Source of the DNA: Halobacterium sp. DL1
Lineage (GTDB): Archaea > Halobacteriota > Halobacteria > Halobacteriales > Halobacteriaceae
Assembly (NCBI GenBank): GCA_000230955.3
Contig: CP007060.1
Span: 2,548,216-2,612,215 of the forward strand
Direction: 5' to 3'
Length of the DNA: 64,000 nucleotides
In this document: positions 1-8,198 of the stretch, one piece after another
Layout: each line of letters begins with the position of its first letter
How positions within the stretch are numbered: position 1 is the first letter of the stretch
Translations under genes and position numbers: made by a program
The notes under the pieces: model-generated
Database searches by the model: none
The model's input: the letters and a program-made list of their open reading frames with translations, nothing else
What the model was told of the DNA's origin: nothing

Positions 1-1
1 G

Positions 2-295
2 CCGGCGGTCGCCCCGCCCGAGGAGTTACTGGACGACGCGAAGGCCCGCGAGGCCGAACTGGAGGGCGACGGCGTCGCTGACGCGGCGGCGAACCGGCGG
101 GCGTGGGCAGACGTCGACTTCGCCGACCGCTACCGCGAGCACCTCGAGCGCGACCCGGAGGCGCAGGCTGCCGTCGACGCGCTCGCCGAGCGACTCCGGG
201 ACGGCGAGTCGCTGGCGCTGGTCTGCTTCGAGAACACCGACGAGAAGCGCTGTCACCGGACGATTCTCCGCGATCGGCTGGCTGCGGTACGCTAA
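2..295 (+). CDS. DUF488 family protein, C-terminal part (cut by window edge)
   Basis: This is the last 97 codons of an open frame that enters from the left edge, so the start is outside the window. The C-terminal stretch carries a CFE-type motif (CFENTDEKRCHR), the signature of DUF488 proteins; its conserved Cys, Glu and Cys-His are presumed to form the active or binding site. The biochemical function of the family is not established. The frame ends at a TAA 63 bases before the next gene. Codon use matches the neighbours. The family call rests on one short motif and the general helical acidic character. Confidence 0.75.
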   Translation, partial: PAVAPPEELLDDAKAREAELEGDGVADAAANRRAWADVDFADRYREHLERDPEAQAAVDALAERLRDGESLALVCFENTDEKRCHRTILRDRLAAVR

Positions 296-358
296 GCGGT
301 GGGCCGCACTCACAGCGTCGCGACGGGGTTTTTCCGTGCGTCCGCAGTAGCGCCGCGC

Positions 359-1273
359 ATGGACGCACCGCCGACGAGCGTCCTCCTGCCGACGACGCGG
401 TGGACGCCGGCCTGCGAGGAGGTAGCGACACAGCTCGGCCCGGAGGACGAACTGCTGGTCGTCTGCGACACCGAAACGGACCCCGTCGCCGAGCGGGTCG
501 CCGACGAACCCGACCGCGTTCGGCTGGTGGTCGCCGGGGAGCCAGAGGGCTGCTCGGGGAAGGCCAACGCCGTCGCGGCAGGGATGGAGGCAGCCCGCCA
601 CGACCGAGTCGCCTGGACCGACGACGACTTCCACCACCCGCCGGACTGGCTCGACGGTCTCCAGGCCGACTACGAGCGCCACGGTCCGGTGTCCGAACTT
701 CCGGCGTTCGTCGGGCGGGACCCGCTCTCGGTGCTCCTGGAGCCACTGTACGTGCTCGGCGGGACCGCCGGCGTCTACGCCGGGGACAAGGTGTGGGCCG
801 GCGCCGTGCTGTTCGAGCGCGGCGACCTGGACGTCGACGCCTTCCTCGCGGACCTGCGGCGCACCGTCAGCGACGACGGTCTGCTCTCCGAGCACCTCGA
901 CGCGACCGCGCTCCGCCGGACCCGGCGGGTGGCTGTCGGCGGGTCCATCCGGGAGAGCCTTGAGCGACACGTCCGGTTCTCGAAGATAGCCTACATCCAC
1001 GACCCGCGGGGGATGGTCGCAAGCAGCGTCGTGACCGCCGGCCTCGCGGCCGCCAGTCTGCTCGCGCCGCTGTACGCGTTCGTCGTGGCGGCGCTGCTGT
1101 TCTCTGGCCTGTACGCCGCGTTCGGCAACCGGCGCTGGACGGCGGTCCTCGCGTACCCCGCGATGCTCGCGTCGTTACCGCTGCTCGTGTACGCTCACGC
1201 CCGCCGGACGTTCGTCTGGGGCGGCCGGCGCTACCGCTGGCGGAGCAAGTTCGATGTCGAGGTGTCGTCCTGA
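359..1273 (+). CDS. Family 2-like glycosyltransferase, membrane-associated
   Basis: A 304-residue protein with a GT-A type N-terminal domain. A Rossmann-like first strand is followed by a SGKANA motif near residues 66-71 and a DDD metal/nucleotide-sugar motif at residues 88-90 (WTDDDF). The C-terminal third (about residues 225-285) has two or three hydrophobic segments and ends in a basic tail, so the enzyme is probably anchored in the membrane with the catalytic domain in the cytoplasm. An in-frame GTG lies 20 codons upstream at 299, but the ATG at 359 begins the conserved fold. The sugar and acceptor are unknown. It could glycosylate lipids or S-layer precursors, but nothing nearby decides this. 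Confidence 0.8.
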   Translation: MDAPPTSVLLPTTRWTPACEEVATQLGPEDELLVVCDTETDPVAERVADEPDRVRLVVAGEPEGCSGKANAVAAGMEAARHDRVAWTDDDFHHPPDWLDGLQADYERHGPVSELPAFVGRDPLSVLLEPLYVLGGTAGVYAGDKVWAGAVLFERGDLDVDAFLADLRRTVSDDGLLSEHLDATALRRTRRVAVGGSIRESLERHVRFSKIAYIHDPRGMVASSVVTAGLAAASLLAPLYAFVVAALLFSGLYAAFGNRRWTAVLAYPAMLASLPLLVYAHARRTFVWGGRRYRWRSKFDVEVSS

Positions 1274-1294
1274 CCACCGCCTCGTTCCGAACCG

Positions 1295-1300
1295 CTTAAA
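1295..1300 (+). promoter_or_regulatory. TATA-like box upstream of L40e gene
   Basis: CTTAAA lies 25-30 bases before the ATG at 1325, the spacing expected for an archaeal TATA box driving a leaderless transcript. Confidence 0.5.
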
Positions 1301-1324
1301 CGCGGCGCGGGCGAACCCGGTGGC

Positions 1325-1468
1325 ATGACCGAGACCATCGAGGACCGGCTGCTGGGCAAGCAGATCTGCATGCGGTGCAACGCGCGGAACCCGAAGGACG
1401 CCGAGAGCTGCCGGAAGTGCGGCTACAAGAACCTCCGCCCGAAGGCCAAGGAGACCCGTTCGACGTAA
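1325..1468 (+). CDS. rpl40e: 50S ribosomal protein L40e
   Basis: A 47-residue basic protein. Two CxxC pairs (Cys15/Cys18 and Cys29/Cys32) form one zinc-binding site, and the sequence pattern CMRCNARN...[10 protein letters not shown] is that of archaeal ribosomal protein L40e, a small component of the large subunit. Length is normal for the family. It has its own TATA-like box and stands between a glycosyltransferase and a convergent acetyltransferase gene. It is short enough to be missed by length-filtered gene finding. Confidence 0.95.
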   Translation: MTETIEDRLLGKQICMRCNARNPKDAESCRKCGYKNLRPKAKETRST

Positions 1469-1471
1469 CCG

Positions 1472-2011
1472 CTACTCCTCCTCGCGCCACTCGTCTTCGA
1501 GCACCGCGTAGTACCGCACGTCGAGGTAGTCGCCGTCGACGAACACCTGGTCGCGGTGGGTGCCCTCCAGTTCGTAGCCGAGTTTCTCCCAGATGCGGGC
1601 CGACGCCTCGTTGCCCTCGAAGACGCGGGCGACGACGCGGTGGCGGCGGTGCTGGTCGAACGCGTACTGCGTGGCGAGCCGGCCGGCCTCCGTGCCGTAG
1701 CCGTTGCCCCAGTGCTCCTCGGCGAGGAAGATGCCGAGTTCCGCGCTCCCGTTGGCGTCGTCGACGCCGTGGATGCCGAGGCTGCCGACCGGGTCGCCGT
1801 CGACGGCGACGACGAAGTTCACGTTGCCGTTGTCCGCGCTCGCGCGCTCCTCGTACCACTCCCGCTCTTGTTTCTCCGTGAGCGGCGTCCGCATCCCGGT
1901 CGTCCGCCAGACGGCGGGGTCGTTGACGGTGTCCAGGAGGAACTCGACGTCGTCCTCCGAGACCGCACAGAGGTCCACGCGCTCACCTGAGACGAAGGGG
2001 CGTCCTGGCAT
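1472..2011 (-). CDS. GNAT family N-acetyltransferase (RimJ/RimL type)
   Basis: A 179-residue protein with the layout of RimJ/RimL-type N-acetyltransferases. It begins with a GxxVxL-like strand (SGERVDLCAV). The central ELGIFL strand is followed by the acetyl-CoA loop WGNGYGTEA and then RVFEGNEASARIWEKLGY, the typical alpha-4 'N-x-x-S-x-x-x-x-E-K-x-G' region. It would transfer acetyl from acetyl-CoA to an amine, possibly a ribosomal protein N-terminus, but the substrate cannot be read from sequence. The ATG at 2011 was chosen because the nine extra residues of the longer frame are not conserved-looking. It converges on the L40e gene with a 3-base gap. Confidence 0.85.
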   Translation of the reverse strand: MPGRPFVSGERVDLCAVSEDDVEFLLDTVNDPAVWRTTGMRTPLTEKQEREWYEERASADNGNVNFVVAVDGDPVGSLGIHGVDDANGSAELGIFLAEEHWGNGYGTEAGRLATQYAFDQHRRHRVVARVFEGNEASARIWEKLGYELEGTHRDQVFVDGDYLDVRYYAVLEDEWREEE

Positions 2012-2072
2012 ACGAGAACAGAGGGAGAGTCCGGCCAAAAGGGTTCCCGTGGTCTGCCAGGCGTTCGCTAGG

Positions 2073-2684
2073 CTACTCGTCGGGGTACTTCGGTTCGCGG
2101 CGCTCGGCGCGCTCCAGCGCGCGTTCGACGACCGCCCGCACGTCGCCCTCGTAGACGCCGCCGTGTCCCGAGTACATCTCGGAGACCGACGCGGGCAGAC
2201 GGTCGAGCAGTTCGCGGATGCTCTCGATCAGGCGGTCGCGGGACTGGCCGGCCATGTCCGTGCGGCCGAAACTCCCGTCGTCGAAGGCGCCGTCGTCGTG
2301 GACGACGACGTCACCGGAGAACAGCGCCGCCTCGGAGACGAACGAGACGTGGTCGGGGGCGTGCCCGGGCGTGAACACCACCTCGAACTCGTCGTCGCCG
2401 ATGGTGACGTGGTCCCCGTCGTCGAGCGCGTGGGTCCGCAGCGGGTGGTCGTCGTAGGCGTACACGTCAGGGTCGAAGGCCTCGCAGACGGCCTCGAGTT
2501 GCTGGACGTGGTCGCCGTGCTGGTGGGTAAGCACCACTGCGTCCAGGTGGTCCGTGTGCTGGCGAATCTCGTCGACGACGCCGTCGTACGCGCCCGCGTC
2601 GACGAGCGTCGTGTGGTCGCCGGGCGCGAGGAACGCGTTGCAGGTGAACGTCTCGGCGTCGCTCGTGACGTGTTCCACGTTCAT
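2073..2684 (-). CDS. MBL-fold metallo-hydrolase
   Basis: A 203-residue metallo-beta-lactamase-fold hydrolase. The metal-binding motif HQHGDH is at residues 54-59 (HxHxDH), with further ligands in the later GHAPDH and GDVV segments, consistent with a two-metal site. Proteins of this size and pattern are glyoxalase II-like thioesterases or related hydrolases; the substrate is not determined. The start is supported by a TATA-like box on the minus strand 24-31 bases upstream, implying a leaderless mRNA, divergent from the small DUF5786-like gene. Confidence 0.88.
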   Translation of the reverse strand: MNVEHVTSDAETFTCNAFLAPGDHTTLVDAGAYDGVVDEIRQHTDHLDAVVLTHQHGDHVQQLEAVCEAFDPDVYAYDDHPLRTHALDDGDHVTIGDDEFEVVFTPGHAPDHVSFVSEAALFSGDVVVHDDGAFDDGSFGRTDMAGQSRDRLIESIRELLDRLPASVSEMYSGHGGVYEGDVRAVVERALERAERREPKYPDE

Positions 2685-2707
2685 GGTGGGAGGGTGGCGC
2701 GCTGGCC

Positions 2708-2731
2708 CCTTAAACCGGCGGGAAATTTTAG
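2708..2731. promoter_or_regulatory. Divergent TATA-like boxes for the MBL hydrolase and the DUF5786-like gene
   Basis: CCTTAAAC (2708-2715) read on the minus strand is GTTTAAGG, 24-31 bases before the hydrolase start at 2684. AATTTTAG (2724-2731) lies 25-32 bases before the plus-strand ATG at 2756. The 71-base intergenic region is therefore a compact back-to-back promoter. Confidence 0.5.
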
Positions 2732-2755
2732 TGGAACGCGGTCGTACCCACGAAC

Positions 2756-2935
2756 ATGGGCTTCGGGAGCTACGACGAATCCGAACAGGAAACCCAGTCT
2801 CTCGACTCCGAGGAGATCGACACCGAGGAGAGCCTCGACACGGGCGAGTTCGAACACGCGGGGGACGTGAGCTACGAGATCGGGGCGTCGAACGACGAAC
2901 TGCTCGACCGCCTGCAGGACATCAAGGAACAGTAG
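2756..2935 (+). CDS. Small acidic haloarchaeal protein (DUF5786-like)
   Basis: A 59-residue, very acidic protein starting MGFGSYDESEQE and ending in a predicted amphipathic helix (NDELLDRLQDIKEQ). The start motif and length match a small conserved haloarchaeal family that I believe is DUF5786; the number is from memory. Function is unknown. It has no membrane segment or cysteines. It ends 4 bases before the DUF99 gene and shares its strand, so the two are probably co-transcribed. A TATA-like box 25-32 bases upstream supports the ATG at 2756. Confidence 0.8.
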   Translation: MGFGSYDESEQETQSLDSEEIDTEESLDTGEFEHAGDVSYEIGASNDELLDRLQDIKEQ

Positions 2936-2939
2936 CGCC

Positions 2940-3518
2940 GTGAAACCCGGGACGCGGGCCCTCGGGGTCGCCGAATCCTACCGGGGCGACAGCTCGACGC
3001 TCGCCGGAGCGGTGGTGCGGGCGTCCCGTGTCGTGGACGGTTTCTCGTTTTCGTCGTGCACGGTCGGCGGCACCGATAGTACCGACGCCGTCGTCGACGT
3101 CTACCGGCAACTGGACCGCGAGGACGTCCAGTACGTTCTCGTGTCGGGCATCGCGCCGGCGTGGTTCAACGTCGTGGACCTCCAGGCCGTCCACGAGGCG
3201 GTCGACCGGCCGGTGCTCTCTGTCTCCTTCGAGGCGAGCGAGGGGCTCGAAGACGCCATCGCGCGAGAGTTCGAGGGCGACGAGCGCGAGTGCCGCCTCG
3301 CGGTGTACGACGCCCAGCCAGACCGCGAACCCCTGGCGGTCAACGGCGAGCGGGTGTTCGTTCGCGCCGTCGGCTGTGAGAATCCGGCGGACGTGGTGCG
3401 GGCGTTCACCCCCGAAGGCGGTCGTCCGGAGCCATTGCGAGTGGCCCGACTGGCGGCGAGGGCGGCCGACGAGTACGCCCAGATGTCCGTGGGGCGTCCG
3501 GGCGACGACCACGCTTAA
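2940..3518 (+). CDS. DUF99 family protein
   Basis: A 192-residue protein starting at GTG 2940. It has the DUF99 pattern: an early RALGVAES(Y/F)..GD strand, an alpha/beta core with VLVSGIAPAWFNVVDL, and a Pro-rich VDRPVLSVSFE segment. The family is common in archaea and distantly resembles endonuclease V-like folds, but its function is not established. It is probably translated from the same message as the small acidic protein upstream and is followed 24 bases later by the uracil-DNA glycosylase gene. Confidence 0.88.
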   Translation: MKPGTRALGVAESYRGDSSTLAGAVVRASRVVDGFSFSSCTVGGTDSTDAVVDVYRQLDREDVQYVLVSGIAPAWFNVVDLQAVHEAVDRPVLSVSFEASEGLEDAIAREFEGDERECRLAVYDAQPDREPLAVNGERVFVRAVGCENPADVVRAFTPEGGRPEPLRVARLAARAADEYAQMSVGRPGDDHA

Positions 3519-3542
3519 CAGCGCACGCGTGGTAGCCAGGCC

Positions 3543-4130
3543 ATGGACAGCATGGACGGCCTCGAGGTGACCGACTGCACGAAGTGCGAGGAACTCGTCG
3601 AGTCCCGCAGCCAGATCGTCAACGGGGCCGGCCCCGCGGACGCCGACGTCCTGTTCGTCGGCGAGGGTCCGGGCGCCAACGAGGACGAGCAGGGCGAACC
3701 GTTCGTCGGGCGCAGCGGCAGCGTCCTCGACGACGCGCTCGCGGACGCCGGCCTCGAACGGGCGGATATCCGCATGACGAACTGCGTGCGCTGCCGGCCG
3801 CCCGAGAACCGCGACCCGACGAAGGAGGAGCTGAATAACTGCCGGCCGTACCTCGCGCGCGAGGTGGAGCTCGTCGCCCCCGAGGTGGTCGTCACGCTCG
3901 GGAAGGTGCCGGGCGAACACCTCCTCGAGCGCAGCGTCGCGGTCACGAAGGAGACGGGAGACGTCGAGCGCGTCGAACTCGGCGGCGAGCCACGCGACGT
4001 GCTGCTCTGTCTCCACCCGGCGGCGACGCTGTACGACGCGAGCCAGAAGGAAGCGTTCCGCGAGACCATCGAGAAGGCGGCCACGATGGCCGGCGTCGAG
4101 GGCGGCCAGTCGCGGCTGGGCGAGTACTAG
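3543..4130 (+). CDS. Uracil-DNA glycosylase, family 4 (iron-sulfur)
   Basis: A 195-residue enzyme that removes uracil from DNA to start base-excision repair. The family 4 signature GEGPGANEDEQGEPFVGRSG lies at about residues 40-59 and the C-terminal catalytic HPAA motif near residue 159. Cysteines at residues 12 and 15 and in the CVRC..NNC segments (about 80-100) are the four ligands of the expected 4Fe-4S cluster. ATG 3543 is the first start; ATG 3552 is equally possible. Its stop codon overlaps the convergent phnE stop region by 4 bases. Confidence 0.93.
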   Translation: MDSMDGLEVTDCTKCEELVESRSQIVNGAGPADADVLFVGEGPGANEDEQGEPFVGRSGSVLDDALADAGLERADIRMTNCVRCRPPENRDPTKEELNNCRPYLAREVELVAPEVVVTLGKVPGEHLLERSVAVTKETGDVERVELGGEPRDVLLCLHPAATLYDASQKEAFRETIEKAATMAGVEGGQSRLGEY

Positions 4131-5140
4131 TTCTTCGGGTCGCCGCGACCGAGCCACTTGTCGCCGTCGAACAGACCCTTGACGGCGTCGACGATCGACG
4201 TGTCCTGGCTCTCGCCGGGACGGAGGCGGGCGCGGATACGCGAGGAGAGCAGTTCGACGCTGATGACGATGACCACGACCATCAGCAGGCCCGCGGCCGC
4301 CTGCGCGTAGGCTTCCGGCGTGCCGAACTGGATCTTCAGGCTGATGTACTGGCCGAGGCCGCCGGCACCGACGACGCCGAGGCTGATGGCGATGCGGGTG
4401 TTGATCTCGAGGACGTACATCGTCCACGCGATGAACGACGACGAGACCTGACTGAGCATCCCGAAAATGACCGTCTGTGGGCGATTCGCGCCCGTCGAAC
4501 TAATGGCCTCGATGGGGCCGTCGTTGATCTCTTCGAGTTCGTCCGTGAACAGGCGGCCGAGGTTCCCGATGGTGTCCGTCGCGATGGCGAAAATGGCGGA
4601 CTTCGGGCTGATGCCGAACAGCGGGATGTAGATGAGGATCCAGACGAGCGACGGCACGGCCCGGATGGTGGACATCGTGCCGCGGAAGATGAAGTTGAAC
4701 GGGAACGGCGTGACGCGTTCGGAGCCGAGCACGCCGAGGAGGAGTGCGAGCGGGAAGCCCAGTACGGTGCCGGTGAAGCCGACGATGATGGTCATGACGG
4801 CTGCCGCGACGAGCACGGACCCGCTCGACTGGGTCGCTCCTGCGCTCTCGACGATGGTACTGGGGTGTGTGAGACTGTACCAGAGGCCGTCGAGACCGCT
4901 GATGCCCTGGTTCTTCGACGCGATCGTGAAGTCGACGAAGTCCGGGTTGAGGAACTCCGTGACGAAACTCAGCCAGATCGGGAACTGTCGGACCAGTTCT
5001 GCGACGGTGAACCCGACGTACCGCATCCCGAGTGCGGTCGCCCCCACTACGAAGAAGACGCCGAGTGCGCCGAGGATGCGTCGGCGGCGCTGTCGTCGTT
5101 CGATCCTGTCCTTGACTCGTTGGATGTCGCTCGATGCCAT
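4127..5140 (-). CDS. phnE: Phosphonate/phosphite-type ABC transporter permease (PhnE-like)
   Basis: A 337-residue integral membrane permease with one N-terminal hydrophobic segment, a periplasm-facing loop, then about five further membrane helices. The cytoplasmic EAA-loop pattern (EAISSTGANRPQTVIFGML) is that of PhnE permeases, and the C-terminal GAGGLGQY segment is characteristic. It would form the homodimeric channel for the PhnC ATPase. It follows phnC by 2 bases on the minus strand, completing a phnD-phnC-phnE unit. No C-P lyase or phosphite dehydrogenase gene is in the window, so the true substrate (phosphonate, phosphite or phosphate ester) is open. Confidence 0.9.
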   Translation of the reverse strand: MASSDIQRVKDRIERRQRRRRILGALGVFFVVGATALGMRYVGFTVAELVRQFPIWLSFVTEFLNPDFVDFTIASKNQGISGLDGLWYSLTHPSTIVESAGATQSSGSVLVAAAVMTIIVGFTGTVLGFPLALLLGVLGSERVTPFPFNFIFRGTMSTIRAVPSLVWILIYIPLFGISPKSAIFAIATDTIGNLGRLFTDELEEINDGPIEAISSTGANRPQTVIFGMLSQVSSSFIAWTMYVLEINTRIAISLGVVGAGGLGQYISLKIQFGTPEAYAQAAAGLLMVVVIVISVELLSSRIRARLRPGESQDTSIVDAVKGLFDGDKWLGRGDPKN

Positions 5141-5142
5141 TG

Positions 5143-5904
5143 TCAGTTCCCCGTGATGTGTTCGACGCCGTGGTCGGTAGTGTCGCCGTCGCCGTAGTAG
5201 ATGCGGTCGACGACATCCATCGTCAGTTCCTCCTTCCCGCCGTCGAAGACGACTTCGCCGTCCCGGAGACCGATGAAGCGTTCACCGAACTCGCGTGCGA
5301 TGTTTACCTGGTGCAGCGAGACGATAGACGTGAGATCGCGCTCGGTCGCGGCGTCCTTCAGGTACTGCATCACTTCCTGTGCCGCGCGCGGGTCGAGGCT
5401 GGCGACCGGTTCGTCGGCCAGCAGCAGACCCGGGTCCTGCGTGAGTGCGCGAGCGATGCCGACGCGCTGCTGTTGGCCGCCGGACATCGACCCGGCGCGC
5501 TGGTCAGCCTCCTCCAGCAGGCCGACGGTGTCGAGGGCGTTCAGCGCCATCTCCTTGTCCGGTTCGTCGTAGTGCGTGAGCACGCTGTCGACCGTCTCGG
5601 TCCGGTTCAGCGCGCCCGTCAGCGAGTTCCGGTAGGCGCTCATCGACTCGACGAGGTAGTGCATCTGGAACACCATCGCGACGTCCGAACGGGTGCCACT
5701 GACCACTTCGTCGCCGATAGTGAGGGCCCCTTCGGTCGGCTGCGTCAGACCGTTGAGAATCCGGAGGAGCGTCGATTTTCCCGCGCCCGACGGCCCCAGC
5801 AAGACCACGAACTCGCCGTCGGGGATCTCGAATGATACGTCGTTCAGCGCCACCGTATCCTCGCCGTAGACCTTGGTGACGTCCGATGCGGTTACTGTCG
5901 CCAT
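5143..5904 (-). CDS. phnC: Phosphonate/phosphite-type ABC transporter ATP-binding protein (PhnC-like)
   Basis: A 253-residue ABC ATPase. Walker A is GPSGAGKST, the signature motif is MSGGQQQR, Walker B is LLLADEP, followed by a D-loop SLD and a switch His in SLHQ. The Q-loop region carries VFQMHYLVESMSAYRN, typical of PhnC. The upstream frame is open for 70 more codons, but that part reads through the phnD 3' end; the ATG at 5904 begins MATVTASDVTKVYG, the usual ABC start. It sits in the middle of the phnD-phnC-phnE operon. Confidence 0.92.
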   Translation of the reverse strand: MATVTASDVTKVYGEDTVALNDVSFEIPDGEFVVLLGPSGAGKSTLLRILNGLTQPTEGALTIGDEVVSGTRSDVAMVFQMHYLVESMSAYRNSLTGALNRTETVDSVLTHYDEPDKEMALNALDTVGLLEEADQRAGSMSGGQQQRVGIARALTQDPGLLLADEPVASLDPRAAQEVMQYLKDAATERDLTSIVSLHQVNIAREFGERFIGLRDGEVVFDGGKEELTMDVVDRIYYGDGDTTDHGVEHITGN

Positions 5905-5971
5905 TCTCTCGTTCTTGTAAGGAGGTGGCCTGAATAGGCCAAATGTTGTGTTTTTCAGTTCCGCGACTGCG

Positions 5972-6907
5972 TTACTCGCCGGAGTCCTCGAAGACGTCCT
6001 CGCTGTAGCCCAGTTCCTGGGCCACGTCGATGACTGGCTGGTACGTGTCGACGCCACGCTCACGCACGCCGGAGAACCAAATGTCGTCGTCGGTGCCTTC
6101 CTCGCCGTCGGCACCGTAGTACATCTCGTCGGGCGCCTCCGTGAACGCCTCCGTGATCGTGTCCTTCTCGTCGTCCGAGAGCTTCGGACTCACTACGATG
6201 GGGGCGCGCGGGATGCCATCCTCGGAGGCGACCTCTCGGATGCCCTCCGCGTACTCGCTCTCGTCGCCCGAGGTGATGAAGTAGCCGACGCCTGCTGCGG
6301 CGGCCTGCTCGTTACGGAGTGCTTCCATTGCGGACGCGTGGCTCGACCAGTTCGGGTCGAAGTTCGCGCCTGCCGTGCTGCCGGGTTCGTCGGGGATCTC
6401 GAGACCCGCGTCCTTCAGCATCCACAGGGGGTACAGCGAGCCGGACGCCGAGAGTGCGTCGGCGAACGCGACTGTCTCGCCTTCGAGGTCGGACAGCGAT
6501 TCGATGTCGGAGTCCTCGCGGGTGACGATGACGGACTTGTACGTCCAGCCGCCGTACGCCTCTCGCTGGAGGATGATGTCCGCCTTCTCGGAGTTGACGC
6601 CGAGCGCGGCCGCGAACGGCCCCGTCTCGGCGACGTCGGCAGTGCCGGAGTCGAGCGCGTTGAGTGCCGCCGCGTAGTTTGCGGCGTACTTGATGTCGAT
6701 CTCGTCGACGGCGTCGATGGTCTCCGCGAGGCGCTCCTGGACGGGTTCGTACTGCGCCGTCATCTGGTCCTGTGGTTCGGTCGGCGACATCAGGAAGCGC
6801 ACGTCGCCGTCGACGTACGGCTGACTACCGAACTGCCCGAGACATCCTGCCGTGAGACCGGCTGCACCCGCTGCGCCGGCCGCTTTGAGGAAGTTTCGAC
6901 GGTCCAT
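5972..6907 (-). CDS. phnD: Phosphonate/phosphite-type substrate-binding lipoprotein (PhnD-like)
   Basis: A 311-residue periplasm-equivalent binding protein. It starts with a Tat-type signal with twin Arg at residues 3-4 and FLK, then a short hydrophobic stretch ending in a lipobox-like LTAGC with Cys22, so it is probably exported folded and lipid-anchored, as usual in haloarchaea. The body has PhnD features (FLMSPTEPQDQMTAQYEPVQERL; a YKSVIVTREDS strand; ALSASGSLYPLWML). First gene of the transporter operon. Confidence 0.9.
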   Translation of the reverse strand: MDRRNFLKAAGAAGAAGLTAGCLGQFGSQPYVDGDVRFLMSPTEPQDQMTAQYEPVQERLAETIDAVDEIDIKYAANYAAALNALDSGTADVAETGPFAAALGVNSEKADIILQREAYGGWTYKSVIVTREDSDIESLSDLEGETVAFADALSASGSLYPLWMLKDAGLEIPDEPGSTAGANFDPNWSSHASAMEALRNEQAAAAGVGYFITSGDESEYAEGIREVASEDGIPRAPIVVSPKLSDDEKDTITEAFTEAPDEMYYGADGEEGTDDDIWFSGVRERGVDTYQPVIDVAQELGYSEDVFEDSGE

Positions 6908-6939
6908 GGGGATACAGGCAAAAATTCGATAGAAACGTC

Positions 6940-6956
6940 AAAAGCTTTTCTATACC
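6940..6956 (-). promoter_or_regulatory. Candidate promoter/operator of the phnDCE operon
   Basis: A perfect palindrome AAAAGCTTTT (6940-6949) abuts a TATA-like TATAGAAA on the minus strand (about 6948-6955). The distance to the phnD ATG (6907) leaves a short leader of roughly 15-20 bases. The palindrome is where a repressor, for example a phosphate-responsive one, could bind; this is inference. Confidence 0.35.
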
Positions 6957-7083
6957 ATCTAACGTCGTGTACAGACGACACAAAGGCGCTCGGGAGTGGT
7001 ACGTACCGCCGGGTAGCGGAGGGGAGTTGGCAGACATCGTTCGGAGGGAAAGGGACTTGCAGCGGGTCGTCCTACGGTGAGCC

Positions 7084-7740
7084 ATGAGCACGCCGCCACC
7101 CGAGCAGACGTCCGCCTCAGTCGTCGTCGTGGACTACGGCCTCGGGAACCTCCGGAGCGTCACGCGCGGCCTCGAGCGCGCGAACGCCGAGGTCTCCGTC
7201 GTCGACGACCCGGCGGCCCTCGACGACGCGGACGGCATCGTCCTCCCGGGCGTCGGCGCGTTCGGCGACGGCATGGAGAACGCCGGTCCGTTCCGGGACG
7301 CGCTCGTCGACGCCGCCGAGGACGGCCGCCCGCTGTTCGGCATCTGTCTCGGGATGCAGATGCTGCTCACCGAGAGCGAGGAGGCAGAACGGGCGGGGCA
7401 GGGCGACGCCCGCGGCCTCGACCTGATTCCGGGACGCAACGTCCGCTTCAAGGGTGACGTGAAAGTCCCGCACATGGGCTGGAACGACCTCGACGTCGTC
7501 CGGGACCACCCGCTCGTCGACGGGGTCGACGGGGAGTACGCCTACTTCGTCCACTCCTACTACGCCGAACTGGAGAGCGACGACCACGCCGTCACGGAGA
7601 CGGAGTACGGCACGCGCTTCCCCTCCATCGTCGCCAACGACGAGGGCAACGTCTTCGGCACGCAGTTCCACCCCGAGAAGTCCGGCGAGACCGGACTCCA
7701 GATTCTCCGCAACTTCGTCGACATCTGCGCCGAGCAGTAG
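7084..7740 (+). CDS. hisH: Imidazole glycerol phosphate synthase, glutaminase subunit HisH
   Basis: A 218-residue class I glutamine amidotransferase. The nucleophile is Cys88 in GICLGMQML, and the His/Glu pair is His196 and Glu198 in FHPEKSG. The N-terminal VVDYGLGNLRSV and the GVGAFGDGM oxyanion loop are diagnostic for HisH. It supplies ammonia to HisF in histidine biosynthesis. No other his gene is in the window, as is usual for scattered his genes in haloarchaea. It is divergent from phnD. Confidence 0.95.
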   Translation: MSTPPPEQTSASVVVVDYGLGNLRSVTRGLERANAEVSVVDDPAALDDADGIVLPGVGAFGDGMENAGPFRDALVDAAEDGRPLFGICLGMQMLLTESEEAERAGQGDARGLDLIPGRNVRFKGDVKVPHMGWNDLDVVRDHPLVDGVDGEYAYFVHSYYAELESDDHAVTETEYGTRFPSIVANDEGNVFGTQFHPEKSGETGLQILRNFVDICAEQ

Positions 7741-7803
7741 GATGAGCGACGCCTCCGTCAGGCGGTACCGGCCCGACGACGCCGAGCGCAGCGCAAAAGG
7801 TCC

Positions 7804-8142
7804 TTAAAGGAAATCCCGGACTTCGCTGTAGAACATGTCGTGGTGGTCGACCGCACCGACGCCCTCGGCGACATCGACAGCGAGGGCGTGCCAGCAGAAC
7901 TCGTCGGCCGCGAGGTTGTACTGGCTGTCGCGGCAGGTGCAGCCGCCGTCCTCGATGATGTACTCGTCCTCGTGGCCGACGACGACGGTGAAGTCGTTGT
8001 ACTGTTTGACGCGGCCCTCGCTGGCGGCCTCGATGGCGCGCTGGCCGCGGTCCCCGTGTTCGGCGAGGAGGCGTTCGGTGATGGGGGCGGAGAGTTCGCC
8101 TTCGTCGGCGAGTGACGCCCGCCAGTCGTCGACCTCGGGCAC
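7804..8142 (-). CDS. Small SWIM zinc-finger protein
   Basis: A 112-residue protein. After an N-terminal helical region there is a two-strand segment (QYNDFTVVVGHEDEYIIEDG) followed by CTCRDSQYN...FCWHALAV. This is the CxC-x(n)-CxH pattern of SWIM zinc fingers, which mediate DNA or protein contacts. It is convergent with hisH across a 63-base gap and transcribed away from the aceA promoter. Partner and function are unknown; single-domain SWIM proteins like this are common in haloarchaea. Confidence 0.8.
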   Translation of the reverse strand: MPEVDDWRASLADEGELSAPITERLLAEHGDRGQRAIEAASEGRVKQYNDFTVVVGHEDEYIIEDGGCTCRDSQYNLAADEFCWHALAVDVAEGVGAVDHHDMFYSEVRDFL

Positions 8143-8198
8143 GCCCCCCTGTTGAACGGGCCGTGGTTTAGCCGGTTCGGTTGCACCAGCCGGAGTCC

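Noticed and set aside
4127-4130. Overlap of phnE and uracil-DNA glycosylase ends as a sign of a fused or broken gene
   Set aside because: The genes converge tail to tail and share only stop-codon bases; several such 4-base overlaps occur in the window.
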